Source: Streptomyces tubercidicus
Lineage (GTDB): Bacteria > Actinomycetota > Actinomycetes > Streptomycetales > Streptomycetaceae
Direction: 5' to 3'
Length of the DNA stretch: 64,000 nucleotides
Assembly (NCBI RefSeq): GCF_027497495.1
Contig: NZ_CP114205.1
Span: 6,014,001 to 6,078,000, forward strand
Below are positions 30,827 through 39,990 of this stretch, piece after piece. Below the pieces are notes generated by a model. It did no database searches, was not told the DNA's origin, and saw nothing but the letters and a program-made list of their open reading frames with translations. Numbering within the stretch: position 1 is the stretch's first letter; the number at the start of each line of letters is the position of its first letter. A program made the translations under genes and the position numbers.

Positions 30827-32224
30827 ATGTCACACCAGTGGGCGGGACGGCGGCCGTCGCGGGCCGGGGCGGCGGGCTGCGGCGCCCTGCTCCTCGCGCT
30901 GCTCGCCCCGCTGGCCGGCTGCGGGCCCGCGGGCGGCCCGCCGGCCACCGCCCGCTTCCCCGACGTCCAGCGGATGCTCGACACCCGCGCGCAGGCCGTC
31001 CAGCGGCGGGACGCGGCGGGCTTCCTCGCCTCCGTCGACCCGCGGGCCACCGGCTACCGCGAGCGTCAGCGCGCGATGTTCGCCCACCTGAAGGGTGTGC
31101 CGCTGACCGACTGGCACTACGACCTCGACTCGACCGAGGCCTTCCCGCTCCCGGCCGGCGGTGGCCGGGAGCGGCTGGCCGCGAAGGTGCGGCTGCGCTA
31201 CCGCCTCAAGGGCTTCGACACCGCGCCGGTGCATGCCGTCCAGTACCTCACCCTGACCGAGCGCGACGGCCGCTGGCTGATCTCCTCGGACACCGATGGC
31301 GCGGCGGCCGGCCGGAGCGGCACCCGCCAGCTGTGGGACCAGGGGCCGGTGCGGGTGGTGCGCGGCCGCTACAGCCTGGTGCTGGGCGGTACCGCGCAGC
31401 GGGCGCGGCTGACGGATCTGGCGCGCCGGGTGGACCGGGCGGTGCCCGCGGTCTCCGCGGCCTGGAAGGGGAAGTGGTCGCAGAAGGTCGTGGTGGAGGC
31501 GCCGGACTCGGTGGAGGGGATGGCGCAGCTGATGGGCAGCGACGATCCGTCCGGCTATGCGGGGATCGCGGCGGTGACCACCGGGGAGGCGGGGGTCTCG
31601 GCGACCGCGCCCGCGGACCGCGTGATCATCAATCCGGACGCGTACGAGGAGCTCAACGACCTGGGCCGCCGGGTGGTCCTCACCCACGAGACCGCCCATG
31701 TCGCCACCCGGACGGCCACCACCCCGGCCACCCCGCTGTGGCTCTCCGAGGGCTTCGCCGACTGGGCCGCCTACCGCGGTATCCACCGCAAGGCCGCCCT
31801 CACCGCCCCCGAACTCACCCGCGCGGTCGCCACCGGCAAGCTCCCCGCCCGTCTGCCGACCGATGAGGACTTCGGCTTCAAGGCGGGCGCCGACCGGCTG
31901 GCGAAGGCGTACGAGGGCAGCTGGCTGGCCTGCCGGATGATCGCCGAGAAGTGGGGCGAGGCCAAGCTGCTCGCCTTCTACCGGGCGGCGGGCCGGAGCG
32001 CGGTGGGGGTCTCGGCGGGGAGCGCGGGGCCGATCGAGGCGGCCACGGCGGCCACGGAGCCCTCCGCCGGTGCCCGTCCGGCCGCCCCGGCCGCCCGCCC
32101 GGGACAGCGGCCGAAGGCCGCCGCCGACCGGACCGACCGCGCCCTGCGCAGCCAACTGGGCGTCAGCACCGCGGAGTTCACCCGGCGGTGGCGGGCCTTC
32201 GTGCGCAAGCAACTGGCGCGCTGA
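30827..32224 (+). CDS. Gluzincin-type metalloprotease-like lipoprotein
   Basis: A 465-residue lipoprotein with lipobox LLAPLAGCG (lipid Cys near residue 32). A beta-rich N-terminal part (to about 170) may resemble NTF2/SnoaL folds. It is followed by a peptidase MA-type domain with zinc motif HETAHVAT (HExxH) and LSEGFADW further on, supplying the third ligand Glu. The C-terminal tail is Ala/Pro-rich before a final helix. Family members are cell-surface gluzincin peptidases of unknown substrate. The ATG has no ribosome site but a TACGAT box (30814-30819) lies 7 nt before it, suggesting a leaderless mRNA. It lies among wall and envelope genes. Confidence 0.85.
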   Translation: MSHQWAGRRPSRAGAAGCGALLLALLAPLAGCGPAGGPPATARFPDVQRMLDTRAQAVQRRDAAGFLASVDPRATGYRERQRAMFAHLKGVPLTDWHYDLDSTEAFPLPAGGGRERLAAKVRLRYRLKGFDTAPVHAVQYLTLTERDGRWLISSDTDGAAAGRSGTRQLWDQGPVRVVRGRYSLVLGGTAQRARLTDLARRVDRAVPAVSAAWKGKWSQKVVVEAPDSVEGMAQLMGSDDPSGYAGIAAVTTGEAGVSATAPADRVIINPDAYEELNDLGRRVVLTHETAHVATRTATTPATPLWLSEGFADWAAYRGIHRKAALTAPELTRAVATGKLPARLPTDEDFGFKAGADRLAKAYEGSWLACRMIAEKWGEAKLLAFYRAAGRSAVGVSAGSAGPIEAATAATEPSAGARPAAPAARPGQRPKAAADRTDRALRSQLGVSTAEFTRRWRAFVRKQLAR

Positions 32225-32240
32225 GGCCCGGCGGACGGCT

Positions 32241-33599
32241 CTACGGCGTCGGCTGCGCCCCGTCCGTCCGTGGCAGCGGGGCGGTGCCGGTGAGCTCCGG
32301 GGGAGCGGGGGCGGTCCCGTCGGCCGCACGGCGGGCGCGCACCACACCGGCGGCGGTCCCGGTCGGCGCGTCGCCGCGCGCCTCGTCCCGTGCCTCGCCC
32401 CGCGCCTCGCCCCGCGTCGAGATCCACAGCCGGCGGCAGGCCAGCAGCGACGCGGTGACCAGCAGCCCGTTGCGCACGGCCAGCAGCGCGACGCCCCACG
32501 GGTGGCTCGCGACGACATCCGCGAAGCCGATGGGGAACTCCAGCAGGGTGACCCCGGTGGCGAGCAGGACCAGCACCACCGGCAGGGTCTGCCGGGCGGC
32601 CCGTACGGTCACACACACTGCGCCGAGCCCCACCAGCCACAGCATGTACTGCGGGCTGATCACCCGGCTGGTGGTGGTGAACAGCAGGGTGGCGGCGAAG
32701 GCGGCCTCGCACAGCGTCGCGGGGCGCAGCTCCCGGGCCCGTACCCGCCACAGGAACAGCCAGCCCACGGCGGCCAGCGACAGGGTGAGCGCCACGGTGC
32801 TGACGAACGGGACACCCGGACCGAGGAACTCCAGCGAGCCGTAGTTCAGCAGCACCTGTCCGTCCCACCCGAAGTGGCGGGCGACATGGAAGACCAGCGC
32901 GCCGAGCGATTCGACCTCCGTACCGCGGTCGCGCTGGAAGGTGAGGAACGCCAGCCCGCCCGGTGCGGCGGCCACGAAGAACAGGGTCAGCCCGGCCGCG
33001 GTGCCGGCCGCGGTCCACCACAGGGCGCGGGCCCGGCGGCCGCGCAGTCCCGCCCCGGTCAGCAGCAGCGCGGGCCAGACCTTCAGCAGCGCCCCGAAGG
33101 CGATCAGCGCGCCCGCCACCCGCGGCCGCCGGACGGCCGCGAACAGCGCGGCGACGGCGACGGCGGTGACCATCAGGTCGTAGCGGGCGTAGGCCGTCGG
33201 GCCCAGCAGCGCCACCCCCGCGATCCACACCCAGGCGCCGGCCGGCCGGTGACCGGCGCGGCGGCCGGCCCGCAGAAGGAGCGCCAGCGTCACCGCGTCC
33301 GCGACCAGGACCAGGGTGTAGAACGCCGCGGCGTAGTCCAGGAACGGCAGCAGGCCGGGGGAGAGGATCGCCAGCGCCGCGGCCGGCGGGTACTGCCAGG
33401 TCACATCGTGCAGCGGGAAGGTGCCGGTCTTCAGGACGTCGAACCAGCCCTGGTAGATCACCGAGACATCGCTGGTGACATCCGGCCCCGGCAGCACCAG
33501 CACTCTCAGCACGCACAGCAGGACCACCGCCCGGGTCACGGCCCAGACCGCGACCGGGAGCCCCGCTCCGCGCACTCCGCTGATGCTGCTCATCGTCAC
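32241..33599 (-). CDS. Polytopic membrane glycosyltransferase, GT87-like
   Basis: A 452-residue protein with about ten membrane helices and an Arg/Glu-rich cytoplasmic C-terminal tail. Features fitting the DUF2029/GT87 polyprenyl-phosphomannose-dependent mannosyltransferases (PimE, MptC relatives) are the early acidic loop (GPDVTSDVSVIYQGWFDVLKTG), the WQYPPAAALAIL motif, LLKVWPALL and ISPQYMLWLVGLGAV. It diverges from a PimB'-like glycosyltransferase, so a role in phosphatidylinositol mannoside or related glycolipid building is likely. GTG at 33599, or the ATG two codons later. The tail has a short GEAR-type tandem repeat. The acceptor is unknown. Confidence 0.85.
   Translation of the reverse strand: MTMSSISGVRGAGLPVAVWAVTRAVVLLCVLRVLVLPGPDVTSDVSVIYQGWFDVLKTGTFPLHDVTWQYPPAAALAILSPGLLPFLDYAAAFYTLVLVADAVTLALLLRAGRRAGHRPAGAWVWIAGVALLGPTAYARYDLMVTAVAVAALFAAVRRPRVAGALIAFGALLKVWPALLLTGAGLRGRRARALWWTAAGTAAGLTLFFVAAAPGGLAFLTFQRDRGTEVESLGALVFHVARHFGWDGQVLLNYGSLEFLGPGVPFVSTVALTLSLAAVGWLFLWRVRARELRPATLCEAAFAATLLFTTTSRVISPQYMLWLVGLGAVCVTVRAARQTLPVVLVLLATGVTLLEFPIGFADVVASHPWGVALLAVRNGLLVTASLLACRRLWISTRGEARGEARDEARGDAPTGTAAGVVRARRAADGTAPAPPELTGTAPLPRTDGAQPTP
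32378..32413 (-). repeat. 12-bp tandem repeat in the GT87-like tail
   Basis: Three consecutive 12-bp units (GCGCCTCG(T/C)CCC with one G/T change) encode the repeated Gly-Glu-Ala-Arg type motif in the cytoplasmic tail. Slippage here could change tail length in frame. Confidence 0.7.
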
Positions 33600-33833
33600 C
33601 TCATCGTTCCCGGCCGCGGTCCTCCGGCGCCGCTCGCGGCCCCGGACCCGGCGCCCTGCTCATGTTCCCCGTGCGTACCGCGGTGCCCGCGGGTGCCTGC
33701 CGCACGATGCCGGTAGCGGCTGTCACGACCGTAGAGCAGGCCTGGGCGTGGCGGGGTGGGCGGCTGCCCACCGGACGCCGACCGGTACTGTCGGGCCACC
33801 ACGCCCGCCGAGACCGACCGCCGAGAGACCATC

Positions 33834-34976
33834 GTGCACAAGACCTTGATCGTCACGAACGACTTCCCGCCCCGGCCCGGCGGCATCCAGGCGTTCCTGC
33901 ACAGCATGGCGCTGCGCCTGGACCCCACCCAGGTCGTCGTCTACGCCTCGACCTGGAAGCGCGGCGCGGAAGGGCGCGCGGCCACCGCCGCCTTCGACGC
34001 CGAGCAGCCGTTCCCGGTGATCCGGGACCGTACGACGATGCTGCTGCCGACCCCGCGGGTGACCCGGCGGGCCACCGGGCTGCTGCGCGAACACGGCTGC
34101 TCCTCGGTCTGGTTCGGGGCGGCGGCGCCGCTCGGGCTGATGGCGCCCGCGCTCCGTTCGGCCGGCGCCCGCCGCATCGTGGCGACCACACACGGCCACG
34201 AGGCGGGCTGGGCGCAGCTGCCGGCCGCCCGCCAGCTGCTGCGCCGGATCGGTACGGGGACGGACACGCTCACCTACCTCGGCGAGTACACCCGCTCGCG
34301 GATCGCCGGTGCGCTCACCCCGGAGGCCGCCGCGCGGATGGTCCAACTCCCGCCCGGGGTCGACGAGAAGACCTTCCACCCCGGTTCGGGCGGCGACGCC
34401 GTACGGGCCCGGCTCGGGCTCACCGGGCGGCCGGTGGTGGTGTGTGTCTCGCGGCTGGTCCCGCGCAAGGGCCAGGACACCCTGATCGAGGCGATGCCGG
34501 CGATCCTGGCCGCGGTGCCCGACGCGGTGCTGCTGATCGTCGGCGGCGGTCCGTACGAGAAGGAGCTGCACGCGCTGGCCGCGGAGAAGGGCGTCGCGCA
34601 CGCGGTGCGCTTCACCGGCGCGGTCCCGTGGGAAGAGCTGCCGGCTCACTACGGCGCCGGTGATGTCTTCGCGATGCCGTGCCGCACCCGCCGCGGCGGC
34701 CTGGACGTCGAGGGCCTCGGCATCGTCTACCTGGAGGCGTCCGCCACCGGCCTGCCCGTAGTGGCGGGCGACTCGGGCGGCGCCCCCGACGCCGTACTGG
34801 AGGGCGAGACGGGCTGGGTCGTCCCCGGCGGGTCCCCGGCCCCCACCGCCGACCGCGTCATCGCCCTGCTGCGGGACCCCGCGCTGCGCCGCTCGATGGG
34901 CGAACGCGGCCGCGCCTGGGTGGAGCAGAAGTGGCGCTGGGACCTGCTGGCGGAACGGCTGAAGGAACTGCTGTAG
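33834..34976 (+). CDS. GT4 mannosyltransferase, PimB'-like
   Basis: A 380-residue GT-B glycosyltransferase. The N-terminus LIVTNDFPPRPGGIQAFLHSM is typical of the mycobacterial phosphatidylinositol mannosyltransferase PimB' (Rv2188c). The C-terminal half has VVCVSRLVPRKGQDTLIEAMP, LLIVGGGPYEKEL, the PCRTRRGGLDVEGLGIVYLEAS nucleotide-sugar site (E-x7-E) and a GW-type C-terminus. It should add mannose from GDP-Man to PI-monomannoside at the inner membrane face. The GTG at 33834 fits the family start and has GAGAG upstream; a TACTGT box lies about 45 bases before it. It neighbours FadD15-like and GT87-like genes. Confidence 0.88.
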   Translation: MHKTLIVTNDFPPRPGGIQAFLHSMALRLDPTQVVVYASTWKRGAEGRAATAAFDAEQPFPVIRDRTTMLLPTPRVTRRATGLLREHGCSSVWFGAAAPLGLMAPALRSAGARRIVATTHGHEAGWAQLPAARQLLRRIGTGTDTLTYLGEYTRSRIAGALTPEAAARMVQLPPGVDEKTFHPGSGGDAVRARLGLTGRPVVVCVSRLVPRKGQDTLIEAMPAILAAVPDAVLLIVGGGPYEKELHALAAEKGVAHAVRFTGAVPWEELPAHYGAGDVFAMPCRTRRGGLDVEGLGIVYLEASATGLPVVAGDSGGAPDAVLEGETGWVVPGGSPAPTADRVIALLRDPALRRSMGERGRAWVEQKWRWDLLAERLKELL

Positions 34977-35029
34977 GCGGGCCGCCCGCGGCCGGGGCAC
35001 GGGACCGGGCACCGGTCGGGGCACCACGA

Positions 35030-35068
35030 GAATCCGCCGCCGTGGCGGGCGGCCACGACGGCGGATTC
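35030..35068. terminator. Bidirectional terminator pimB'-like / fadD-like
   Basis: GAATCCGCCG (35030-35039) pairs perfectly with CGGCGGATTC (35059-35068), with an inner CGTGG/CCACG pairing and a 7-nt loop, between two convergent genes. Confidence 0.8.
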
Positions 35069-35096
35069 CGGACGAGCGATACGAGCGATACGGGCG

Positions 35097-36893
35097 CTAT
35101 GCGCGGTAGAGCGCCTCGATGTCCTCCGCGAAGTCCTTCGCCACGACGTTCCGCTTGAGCTTCAGCGACGGCGTGACATGGCCCGACTCCTCGGTGAACT
35201 GGGTCGGCAGGATACGGAACTTACGCACCGACTCGGCCTTGGAGACGGCCGCGTTGCCGTCGTCGACCGCGCGCTGCACGGCGGCCAGCAGCTCCGGGTC
35301 CTCGGTGAGCTGAGCCGGTGTCACCCCGGCCGGGTGGCCGTGCTCCTCGGCCCAGCGGGGCAGGAACTCCTCATCGAGGGTGACCAGCGCGCCGATGAAC
35401 GGCCGGCCGTCGCCGACGACCATGCACTCGGCGATCAGCGCGTGCGACCGGATACGGTCCTCGATCACGGCGGGGGCGACGTTCTTGCCGCCCGCGGTGA
35501 CCAGGATTTCCTTCTTGCGGCCGGTGATGGCGAGGTAGCCGTCCTCGTCGAGGGTGCCGAGGTCACCGGTGTGGAACCAGCCGTCGGACAGCGCCTCCTT
35601 GGTGGCCGACGGGTTGTTCCAGTACTCGGTGAACAGATGCTCGCCGTGCAGCAGCACCTCGCCGTCGTCGGCGATCCGGACCACCGAGCCGGGCAGCGGC
35701 TGGCCCACGCTGCCGATCTTCTGCCGGTCCCAGGGGTTGAAGGCGGTCGCCGCACAGGACTCCGTCAGGCCGTAGCCCTCCAGGACGGTGAAGCCGATAC
35801 CGCGGTAGAAGTGGCCGAGGCGCTCACCGAGCGGGGCGCCGCCGGAGATGGCGTGCGTGGCGCGGCCGCCGAGGACGGCGCGCAGCTTGCCGTAGACGAG
35901 CCGGTCGAAGACCTTGTACTTCAGCTTCAGGCCGAACGACGCGCCGCCCGGGGTGTCCAGCGCGCGGCTGTAGGCGATCGCGACCTCCGCCGCCTTGTCG
36001 AAGATGCTGCCCTTGCCGTCGGCCTGCGCCTTGGCCCGCGCCGAGTTGTAGACCTTCTCGAAGACCCGCGGTACGCCCAGGACCAGCTTCGGCCGGAAGG
36101 AGGCGAGGTCGTCGGTGAGGTTCTTGATGTCGGGGGCGTGGCCCAGCTTGATGGGCGCCATCACCGCGGCGACCTGCACCAGCCGGCCGAAGACATGCGC
36201 GATGGGGAGGAAGAGGAGCACCGAGGACTCGCCGGTGCGGAACAGCGGGCGCAGCCGCTCGACGATATTGCCGCACTCCGCGAAGAAGCTGCGGTGGCTG
36301 AGCACACAGCCCTTGGGGCGGCCGGTGGTGCCGGAGGTGTAGACGATGGTGGCGGGCGAGTCCGCGTCGGCGAGCGCGCTGCGCGCCTCCACCTCGTCGT
36401 CGGAGATCCCGTCCCCCGCGGCCTGCAGCCGGGCGATGGCGTCCCGTTCGATCTGCCAGATGTTCGCGAGCTCGGGCAGCCGGTCGCGGACCGACTCGAC
36501 GGTCGCCTCATGGGTGGGGGACTCCACCAGGCAGGCCACCGCGCCCGAGTCACCGAGGATCCACTGGATCTGCTCGGCCGAACTCGTCTCGTACACGGGG
36601 ACGGTGATCGCCCCGGCGCTCCAGATGGCGAAGTCCAGCAGTGTCCACTCATAACGCGTGCGCGACATCAGACCGATCCGGTCGCCGGGCCGGACGCCGG
36701 AGGCGATCAGACCTTTGGCGGCGGCGCGGACCTCGGCGAGGAAGGTGGCGGCGGTGACGTCCTGCCACACTCCGTTCACCTTGCGTCCCATGACGGCAAC
36801 ATCCGGGTGCTGCGCGGCATTTCGGCGGATGAGATCCGTCAGATTGCCGTCCGCGGGGACCTCGTACAGGGCCGGAAGGCTGAACTCGCGCAA
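35097..36893 (-). CDS. Long-chain fatty-acid-CoA ligase, FadD15-like
   Basis: A 598-residue acyl/adenylate-forming enzyme activating long-chain fatty acids with ATP and CoA. The AMP-binding signature is TIVYTSGTTGRPKGCVLSH. Further marks are FLPIAHVFGR, LEGYGLTESCAATAFN, WFHTGDLGTLDEDGYLAITGRKKEILVT and the C-terminal catalytic Lys region (TPSLKLKRNVVAKDF). It starts with TTG (36893) preceded by GAGGAG at about 9-10 nt, which is the only well-placed start. By family and gene order it equals M. tuberculosis FadD15 (Rv2187), next to PimB' there too, suggesting supply of acyl-CoA for phosphoinositide or glycerolipid acylation. Confidence 0.93.
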   Translation of the reverse strand: MREFSLPALYEVPADGNLTDLIRRNAAQHPDVAVMGRKVNGVWQDVTAATFLAEVRAAAKGLIASGVRPGDRIGLMSRTRYEWTLLDFAIWSAGAITVPVYETSSAEQIQWILGDSGAVACLVESPTHEATVESVRDRLPELANIWQIERDAIARLQAAGDGISDDEVEARSALADADSPATIVYTSGTTGRPKGCVLSHRSFFAECGNIVERLRPLFRTGESSVLLFLPIAHVFGRLVQVAAVMAPIKLGHAPDIKNLTDDLASFRPKLVLGVPRVFEKVYNSARAKAQADGKGSIFDKAAEVAIAYSRALDTPGGASFGLKLKYKVFDRLVYGKLRAVLGGRATHAISGGAPLGERLGHFYRGIGFTVLEGYGLTESCAATAFNPWDRQKIGSVGQPLPGSVVRIADDGEVLLHGEHLFTEYWNNPSATKEALSDGWFHTGDLGTLDEDGYLAITGRKKEILVTAGGKNVAPAVIEDRIRSHALIAECMVVGDGRPFIGALVTLDEEFLPRWAEEHGHPAGVTPAQLTEDPELLAAVQRAVDDGNAAVSKAESVRKFRILPTQFTEESGHVTPSLKLKRNVVAKDFAEDIEALYRA

Positions 36894-37173
36894 GACTGCT
36901 GCTCCTCAAAAGCGCCGGCGCCACGACGCTGTGTGTTGCACCGGCGGCGGTCCACGATCATGCAGGGGGGGTATGGGACTGCCCGGACGTTACCCATCGG
37001 TATCGCAGTTGGGATAGGGGGGAACGGCCAGATGTTCGATGCGTCACACGCTGCGGGACACGCCATGGGGACTGACCAGCGCAGACTAGACCAATGGGTA
37101 GGTGACCCGAAAGTAACCCCAGGCCCCCGGGGCCCCCTCCCCGGCGCCCGCGCGAGCGCTCTAGGGTGACGCC

Positions 37174-37950
37174 ATGCGTGTGCATGTGGTCAGTGACGTA
37201 CACGGCAACAGCCGGGACCTCGCGGCGGCCGGAGCCGGCGCCGACGCCCTGCTCTGCCTCGGTGACCTGGTCCTCTTCCTTGACTATGCCGACCACTCGC
37301 GCGGCATCTTCCCCGACCTCTTCGGCGTCGCCAACGCGGACGCGCTGGTCGAACTCCGCACCGCCCGCCGCTTCGAGGAGGCCCGCGCCCTGGGCCGCCG
37401 GCTGTGGGGCGAACTGGACCGAACGGGCGTGAACCGGGAGTCCGTCATCGAGGGCGCGGTCCGCAAGCAGTACGCCGAACTCTTCGCCGCCTTCCCCACT
37501 CCCACGTACGCCACCTACGGCAACGTCGACATCCCGCGCCTGTGGCCCGAGTACGCCGCACCGGGCACCACCGTCCTGGACGGCCAGCGGGTGGAGCTCG
37601 GCGGCCGGGTCTTCGGGTTCGTCGGCGGCGGGCTGACCAGCCCCATGCGGACGCCGTACGAGATCAGCGACGAGGAGTACGCCGCCAAGATCGAGGCGGT
37701 CGGCGAGGTCGACGTGCTGTGCACCCATATCCCGCCCGACGTCCCCGACCTCTGCTACGACACCGTCGCCCGCCGTTTCGAGCGCGGCAGCGCGGCCCTG
37801 CTGGACGCCATCCGCCGCACCCGCCCGCGCTACTCCCTCTTCGGCCATGTGCACCAGCCGCTGGCCCGCCGGGCCAGGATCGGCGGCACGGAATGCATCA
37901 ATGTCGGCCACTTCAACGCGACCGGGACGCCCTATGTCCTGGAGTGGTGA
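37174..37950 (+). CDS. Metallophosphoesterase
   Basis: A 258-residue calcineurin-like phosphoesterase with the dinuclear metal motifs in order: VVSDVHGN, LCLGDLVLF, YGNVDI (Asn-containing GNxD form), CTHIPPDV and FGHVHQPL. Phosphodiesterase or phosphomonoesterase activity is expected; the substrate is unknown. The ATG has a TAGGGT box (37162-37167) 6 nt upstream and no ribosome site, a leaderless pattern. It diverges from the FadD15-like gene. The 280-bp gap between them shows inward-facing TTACCCAT / ATGGGTA elements (36990-36997 and 37094-37100) but no gene. Confidence 0.9.
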   Translation: MRVHVVSDVHGNSRDLAAAGAGADALLCLGDLVLFLDYADHSRGIFPDLFGVANADALVELRTARRFEEARALGRRLWGELDRTGVNRESVIEGAVRKQYAELFAAFPTPTYATYGNVDIPRLWPEYAAPGTTVLDGQRVELGGRVFGFVGGGLTSPMRTPYEISDEEYAAKIEAVGEVDVLCTHIPPDVPDLCYDTVARRFERGSAALLDAIRRTRPRYSLFGHVHQPLARRARIGGTECINVGHFNATGTPYVLEW

Positions 37951-38199
37951 GCCCGGACGCCTCTGGTCATGAGCCCGGGGAGCGGGCCGGACGGCCGCCC
38001 CGCCCCGTCGTTCCGGGCCTGCTGGTGTCCGTCCGCGTTCCCCCGCGCGGTAGCCTTCAGCAGCAGAGACACCGCGTAAATCGGGATCTCCCCTGCTCAT
38101 GAAGGTCCCCCGCTCCAGCGAAACCGAGAGCGGGGAGGAGCCGAGAGTGCGGGGAAGGGTCGGCGGACCGGCACGAATCGGCATGGAGGAGTCACGGCG

Positions 38200-38679
38200 A
38201 TGGCCGAACACACCAGCTCTAGCATCACGATCGAGGCGGCACCCGCCGAAGTGATGGGAGTGATCGCCGACTTTGACCGCTACCCGGAATGGACCGGAGA
38301 GGTCAAGGAAGCAGAGGTGCTCGCCAAGGACGACCACGGCCGCGCCGAGCAGGTGCGTCTGCTGCTGGACGCCGGAGCGATCAAGGACGACCACACCCTC
38401 GCCTACACCTGGACCGGCGAGAACGAGGTCAGCTGGTCCCTGGTCAAGTCCCAGATGCTGCGCGCCCTCGACGGCTCCTACCGCCTCGCCGCGCTCGGCG
38501 GCGGGCGCACCGAGGTGACCTATCAGCTCACCGTCGACGTCAAGATCCCGATGCTCGGGATGATCAAGCGCAAGGCCGAGAAGGTCATCATCGACCGCGC
38601 ACTGGCCGGGCTGAAGAAGCGCGTCGAGAGCGGCCACGACGGCCCGGAGACGCCCGCCGACGAGGCCAAGAAGCTCTGA
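38200..38679 (+). CDS. SRPBCC-fold (polyketide cyclase/START-like) protein
   Basis: A 159-residue helix-grip protein (SSITIEAAPAEVMGVIADFDRYPEWTGEVKEAEV...), full length for the family, with a long C-terminal helix and an acidic tail. Such proteins bind lipids or other hydrophobic ligands. The M. tuberculosis counterpart is Rv2185c, which also sits next to an ArsA-like gene (Rv2184c), so the two likely act together. ATG with GGAGGAG about 10-12 nt upstream. The 250 bases before it contain a short inverted repeat CCCCGCTC...GAGCGGGG (38108-38135) and no other gene. Confidence 0.85.
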   Translation: MAEHTSSSITIEAAPAEVMGVIADFDRYPEWTGEVKEAEVLAKDDHGRAEQVRLLLDAGAIKDDHTLAYTWTGENEVSWSLVKSQMLRALDGSYRLAALGGGRTEVTYQLTVDVKIPMLGMIKRKAEKVIIDRALAGLKKRVESGHDGPETPADEAKKL

Positions 38680-38681
38680 GC

Positions 38682-39884
38682 GTGCGCATCGTCCTCGTCA
38701 CGGGCGCCGGCGGCGCGGGCCGCACCACGCTCGCCGCCGCGACCGCCCTGGCCGGCGCCCGCAGGGGCGAGCGGGCCCTGCTGCTCACCACCGGGAGCAG
38801 CGCACCGGAAACGGTGCTGGGCACGCCCCTCGGCGCCGACGCCCCCACCCCGATAGCACCCGGGCTGCACGCCCGCCGTATCGACTCCGGCGACCGCTTC
38901 CGCCAGGAGTTCCTCGCCTTCCAGGAGCGCGCCGGCGCCGCCCTCGATCTGCTCGGCGCCGCCCCCCTCGACGAGGACGAACTCACCGAACTCCCCGGCT
39001 CCGAGGACTTCGCGCTGCTGCACGCCCTGCGTACCGCACACGCCTCGGACGACTGGGACCTGGTCGTCGTCGACATGCCCCCGGCCGCCGAGACCGTCCG
39101 GCTGCTCGCCCTGCCCGCCCAGGTGCGCCGCTATCTGCGCCGGCTGCTGCCGCCCGAGCGGCAGGCGGCCCGTGCGCTGCGGCCGGTGCTCGCCCAGCTG
39201 GCCGGTGTCCCGATGCCCGCCCAGAAGCTGTACGACGCCGCCGAGCGCTGGGAGACCGAACTCGCCGCCGTCCAGCGGACGATCGACGACCCCGGCACCT
39301 CCGTACGCCTGGTCACCGACGCCGGACCGGTCGCCGCCGCCACCCTGCGCAGCGTCCGCGCCGGGCTCGCGCTGCACGGCCGGCGCACCGACGGCGTGGT
39401 CGTCAACCGGCTGCTGCCCACCGGCTCCGCCGACCCGTTCCTCGCCGGGCTCTCCGGCAGCCAGCAGACCGCCCTCAAGGCGCTGCGCGAGGAATTCCCC
39501 GACGTCCCCGTCCACGAGGTGCCGCACCTGGGCCACGACCCCCAGGGCGTCGACGAACTCGACGAGTTGATCGGCCGGGCGGCCGGCGGAATCGACCCGG
39601 ACCGGCCCGCCGACGGGCCGCACACCGACCCCTGGACCGTCGAGGACCGGCTGGCCACCGACGGCATCCTGGTCTGGCGGGTGCCGCTGCCCGGTGCCGA
39701 ACGCCGGGGCCTCGGCCTGGTGCGCCGCGGCGACGAGATCGTGGTCAGCGTCGGCCGCTTCCGGCGGATCCGTACGCTCCCCTCCGCGCTGCGCCGCTGC
39801 ACCGTCTCCGGCGCCGGACTGCGCGACGGCGCCCTGGAGATCCGCTGCACACCGGATCCGGACCTGTGGCCCAAGAGCGACTGA
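38682..39884 (+). CDS. ArsA/Get3-like protein with altered P-loop
   Basis: A 400-residue SIMIBI-class protein that begins 2 bases after the SRPBCC stop (GTG 38682), so the two are coupled. The fold is of the ArsA/Get3 type: P-loop-like VLVTGAGGAGRTTLAAATALA, then DWDLVVVDMPPAAETVRLLALP (Walker B with Asp), and a C-terminal domain with VHEVPHLGHDPQGVDELDEL. The signature Lys and the Walker A Lys of G-K-G-G-V-G-K-T are both replaced (Ala and Arg), which should weaken or abolish ATP hydrolysis. The M. tuberculosis neighbour of FadD15/PimB' with the same family is Rv2184c. Its role is unknown; arsenite transport is unlikely. Confidence 0.85.
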   Translation: MRIVLVTGAGGAGRTTLAAATALAGARRGERALLLTTGSSAPETVLGTPLGADAPTPIAPGLHARRIDSGDRFRQEFLAFQERAGAALDLLGAAPLDEDELTELPGSEDFALLHALRTAHASDDWDLVVVDMPPAAETVRLLALPAQVRRYLRRLLPPERQAARALRPVLAQLAGVPMPAQKLYDAAERWETELAAVQRTIDDPGTSVRLVTDAGPVAAATLRSVRAGLALHGRRTDGVVVNRLLPTGSADPFLAGLSGSQQTALKALREEFPDVPVHEVPHLGHDPQGVDELDELIGRAAGGIDPDRPADGPHTDPWTVEDRLATDGILVWRVPLPGAERRGLGLVRRGDEIVVSVGRFRRIRTLPSALRRCTVSGAGLRDGALEIRCTPDPDLWPKSD

Positions 39885-39990
39885 ACGCGCTACCACCATT
39901 CGGGTAACGTCGAGGGTGGGCCGGCCCTCGACGGGCCCGTCCCGCACAGCTTCGCCGTACCGCCTCGCCGCAGGAGTCACGGAGTTCCCC

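Noticed and set aside
35178..37169. Open frame of 663 codons on the plus strand
   Set aside because: Antisense to the FadD15-like gene, whose adenylation motifs are complete.
37951..38199. Possible extra gene between the phosphoesterase and SRPBCC gene
   Set aside because: Only an overlapping shadow frame is present. No ribosome site or family pattern was seen; a short inverted repeat is all that stands out.
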